NCBI RefSeq assembly: GCF_900185615.1
Contig: NZ_FYAK01000002.1
Location: 62,001-126,000, forward strand
Direction of reading: 5' to 3'
From: Photobacterium malacitanum
GTDB taxonomy: Bacteria; Pseudomonadota; Gammaproteobacteria; Enterobacterales; Vibrionaceae
Length of the DNA stretch: 64,000 bases
The number at the start of each line of letters is the position of its first letter. The stretch's first letter is position 1. Position numbers and translations under genes: made by a program. The notes under the pieces are model-generated. The model saw only the letters and a program-made list of their open reading frames with translations. It ran no database searches and was not told the DNA's origin. Positions 62,811 through 64,000 of the stretch are shown piece by piece.

Positions 62811-63311
62811 ATGGATAATAATCAAAGAAAAGAGCTCCTAAGTAGGGCTTATGTTAGTGCTATTGCCGCTCAGGTAGGATTTAGATCTGCCATTCCTGAT
62901 GTCGATGATGACAGCGTCGATCTTATTTTAAAAGGACGTGGTTTTACTTCTGGTATTCGAAACCCTCAGCTAGAAATTCAGTTAAAGTGCACTGCAAAAA
63001 ATAGTGGTTGTTCTGACTACTTTTCTTATCAGCTTCCGATAAAAAACTACAATGATCTGAGGGCTGAAAACCTGCTGTGTCCTCGCTACCTTTTTGTCTT
63101 GGTTGTTCCAAAAGATACTACGGGCTGGTTGGTCCATGAAAATGATCACATGAAGGTTAAACATTGCTGTTACTGGTATTCCTTAAGCGAGCTTCAGCCA
63201 ACAATCAACGACACCTCAGTTACGGTTAAGATCCCTAGAAAAAATTTACTCACAGCTTCTAGCATGCTTAGTTTAATGGAGTTAGCAAGTCAAATGGGGG
63301 TAGCTGCATGA
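62811..63311 (+). CDS. DUF4365-like protein, restriction-endonuclease-like fold
   Basis: This 166-aa protein resembles DUF4365: an initial helix, SVDLILKGRG, and LEIQLKCT. D37, Q57 and K59 fit the D...QxK variant of a PD-(D/E)xK nuclease active site. DUF4365 domains often occur in defence-type or mobile loci. The last bases overlap the next gene (ATGA), so the pair is translationally coupled. It lies 250 bp after the REP array. Nuclease activity is inferred from motif only. Confidence 0.65.
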   Translation: MDNNQRKELLSRAYVSAIAAQVGFRSAIPDVDDDSVDLILKGRGFTSGIRNPQLEIQLKCTAKNSGCSDYFSYQLPIKNYNDLRAENLLCPRYLFVLVVPKDTTGWLVHENDHMKVKHCCYWYSLSELQPTINDTSVTVKIPRKNLLTASSMLSLMELASQMGVAA

Positions 63312-64000
63312 TTACTTCTCCACTAAAAAACAAAGCAGTATCTGTTTCTCCTAAAAACCTTGAAGGTTACTTGTCAGCTAAAGGTTGGGTTGTTGAAGGT
63401 GAAGTGTTTGGACAGGCTAAAATTTGGCACCGTCCAGAGCAAGATTGCTATGAATATGAGGTTATACAGCCTAAATCAGTGGAAGTCAGTGGTTACATTC
63501 AACGTGTAGTTGACGCAATTAATGAAATTGCTTCTTTTGAAAGTCGTCAACCTGATATCGTTTTAAAAGAGCTCGAAAGTTTCTACTCAGATAGCGTAAA
63601 GATACGCGTTGTACACTCTGACGTAGAGGAAGGTACGATTCCCATCGAGGATGGGGTTTTACTTATTGAGAAATCAAGAGACCTTTTAGCAGCAACAACT
63701 CTGTCTACATTTAGCAAAAAAGCTTACTTTACGGGGCAAAGAAATACTGAAGCACAAAACTTCATTAAACAACTTCGTCTTGGGCAGACAGAAGTAGGTA
63801 GCTTTATCGTAAATTTGATAGCTCCAATTCCTGAAACTATAAACTCTCAGCTAGATCAAGATGAGATGTCAGTTACGAGAGCTGTAACTAACAACTTAGC
63901 GCGAAGTCTTGTTGCTCTTGAGAAAGGTATAGATTTATATAACGCTTCAGAAAGCATATTTGAATTCGAATCAATAATTCAAAATGGTGTAAGCGCTAAC
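63308..64000 (+). CDS. Unknown protein coupled to the DUF4365 gene (partial, runs off window)
   Basis: An open frame of 231 codons starts at ATG 63308, overlapping the stop of the upstream gene, and continues without a stop to the end of the window. The opening reads MITSPLKNKAVSVSPKNLEGYL. A middle part is mixed alpha/beta, with HSDVEEGTIPIEDGVLLIEK and FIKQLRLGQTEVGSFIVN. I do not recognise a domain. Tight coupling to a nuclease-like gene suggests they act together, but the C terminus is missing. Confidence 0.6.
   Translation, partial: MITSPLKNKAVSVSPKNLEGYLSAKGWVVEGEVFGQAKIWHRPEQDCYEYEVIQPKSVEVSGYIQRVVDAINEIASFESRQPDIVLKELESFYSDSVKIRVVHSDVEEGTIPIEDGVLLIEKSRDLLAATTLSTFSKKAYFTGQRNTEAQNFIKQLRLGQTEVGSFIVNLIAPIPETINSQLDQDEMSVTRAVTNNLARSLVALEKGIDLYNASESIFEFESIIQNGVSAN

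Overview
The window is AT-rich gammaproteobacterial chromosome, and gene content points to Vibrionaceae, most likely Photobacterium. The strongest markers are a CqsA/CqsS quorum-sensing locus, family-typical PqiABC, ModABC, RoxA and YbiT proteins, and two secreted enzymes with GlyGly-CTERM tails. The genus is inferred from recalled protein similarity, not from a search. No rRNA, tRNA, CRISPR array or prophage was seen.

Layout: 0.6-4.2 kb carries pqiABC, an envelope lipid-transport operon. At 5-10 kb is the CAI-1 module. cqsA (synthase) is broken by one extra A in an A9 tract. A secreted metzincin-like protease lies between it and convergent cqsS (receptor kinase), which itself carries an in-frame hexanucleotide microsatellite. 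At 10-15 kb are an exported amidohydrolase, a DsrE-like protein and modABC behind a near-perfect ModE operator. At 15-22 kb are a HlyD/DUF2955 efflux pair with a divergent LysR regulator, an NhaP-type antiporter and a GDPD phosphodiesterase. At 22-32 kb are mostly single housekeeping or accessory genes: MazG-like, MATE, alpha/beta hydrolases, CPBP protease, cobQ, DUF305.

At 32.4-33.8 kb a RAYT (REP-associated tyrosine transposase) gene is flanked by a short motif. The same motif recurs in a REP array at 62.2-62.6 kb, which links the two loci. At 33.8-38.7 kb are msrA, an orphan HigB/RelE-like toxin, a prolyl-tRNA editing protein, an OYE-type oxidoreductase and a lipoprotein. At 38.8-56 kb are a MarR regulator with a Cys/His-rich tail and probably leaderless mRNA, roxA, a C69 dipeptidase, transporters, several small unknowns, ybiT, marC and a large ExeM/NucH-type secreted nuclease.

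At 56-62 kb a compact minus-strand operon, thiD-thiZ-thiX-thiY-tenA-thiM-thiE, sits behind a TPP riboswitch. Together it imports, deformylates or deaminates and phosphorylates pyrimidine precursors, salvages thiazole and joins them into thiamine phosphate. After the REP array the last 1.2 kb holds a DUF4365-type nuclease-like gene overlapping a second gene that runs off the window. This pair is the best candidate for an undescribed (possibly defence) system, but the evidence is thin because the locus is cut.
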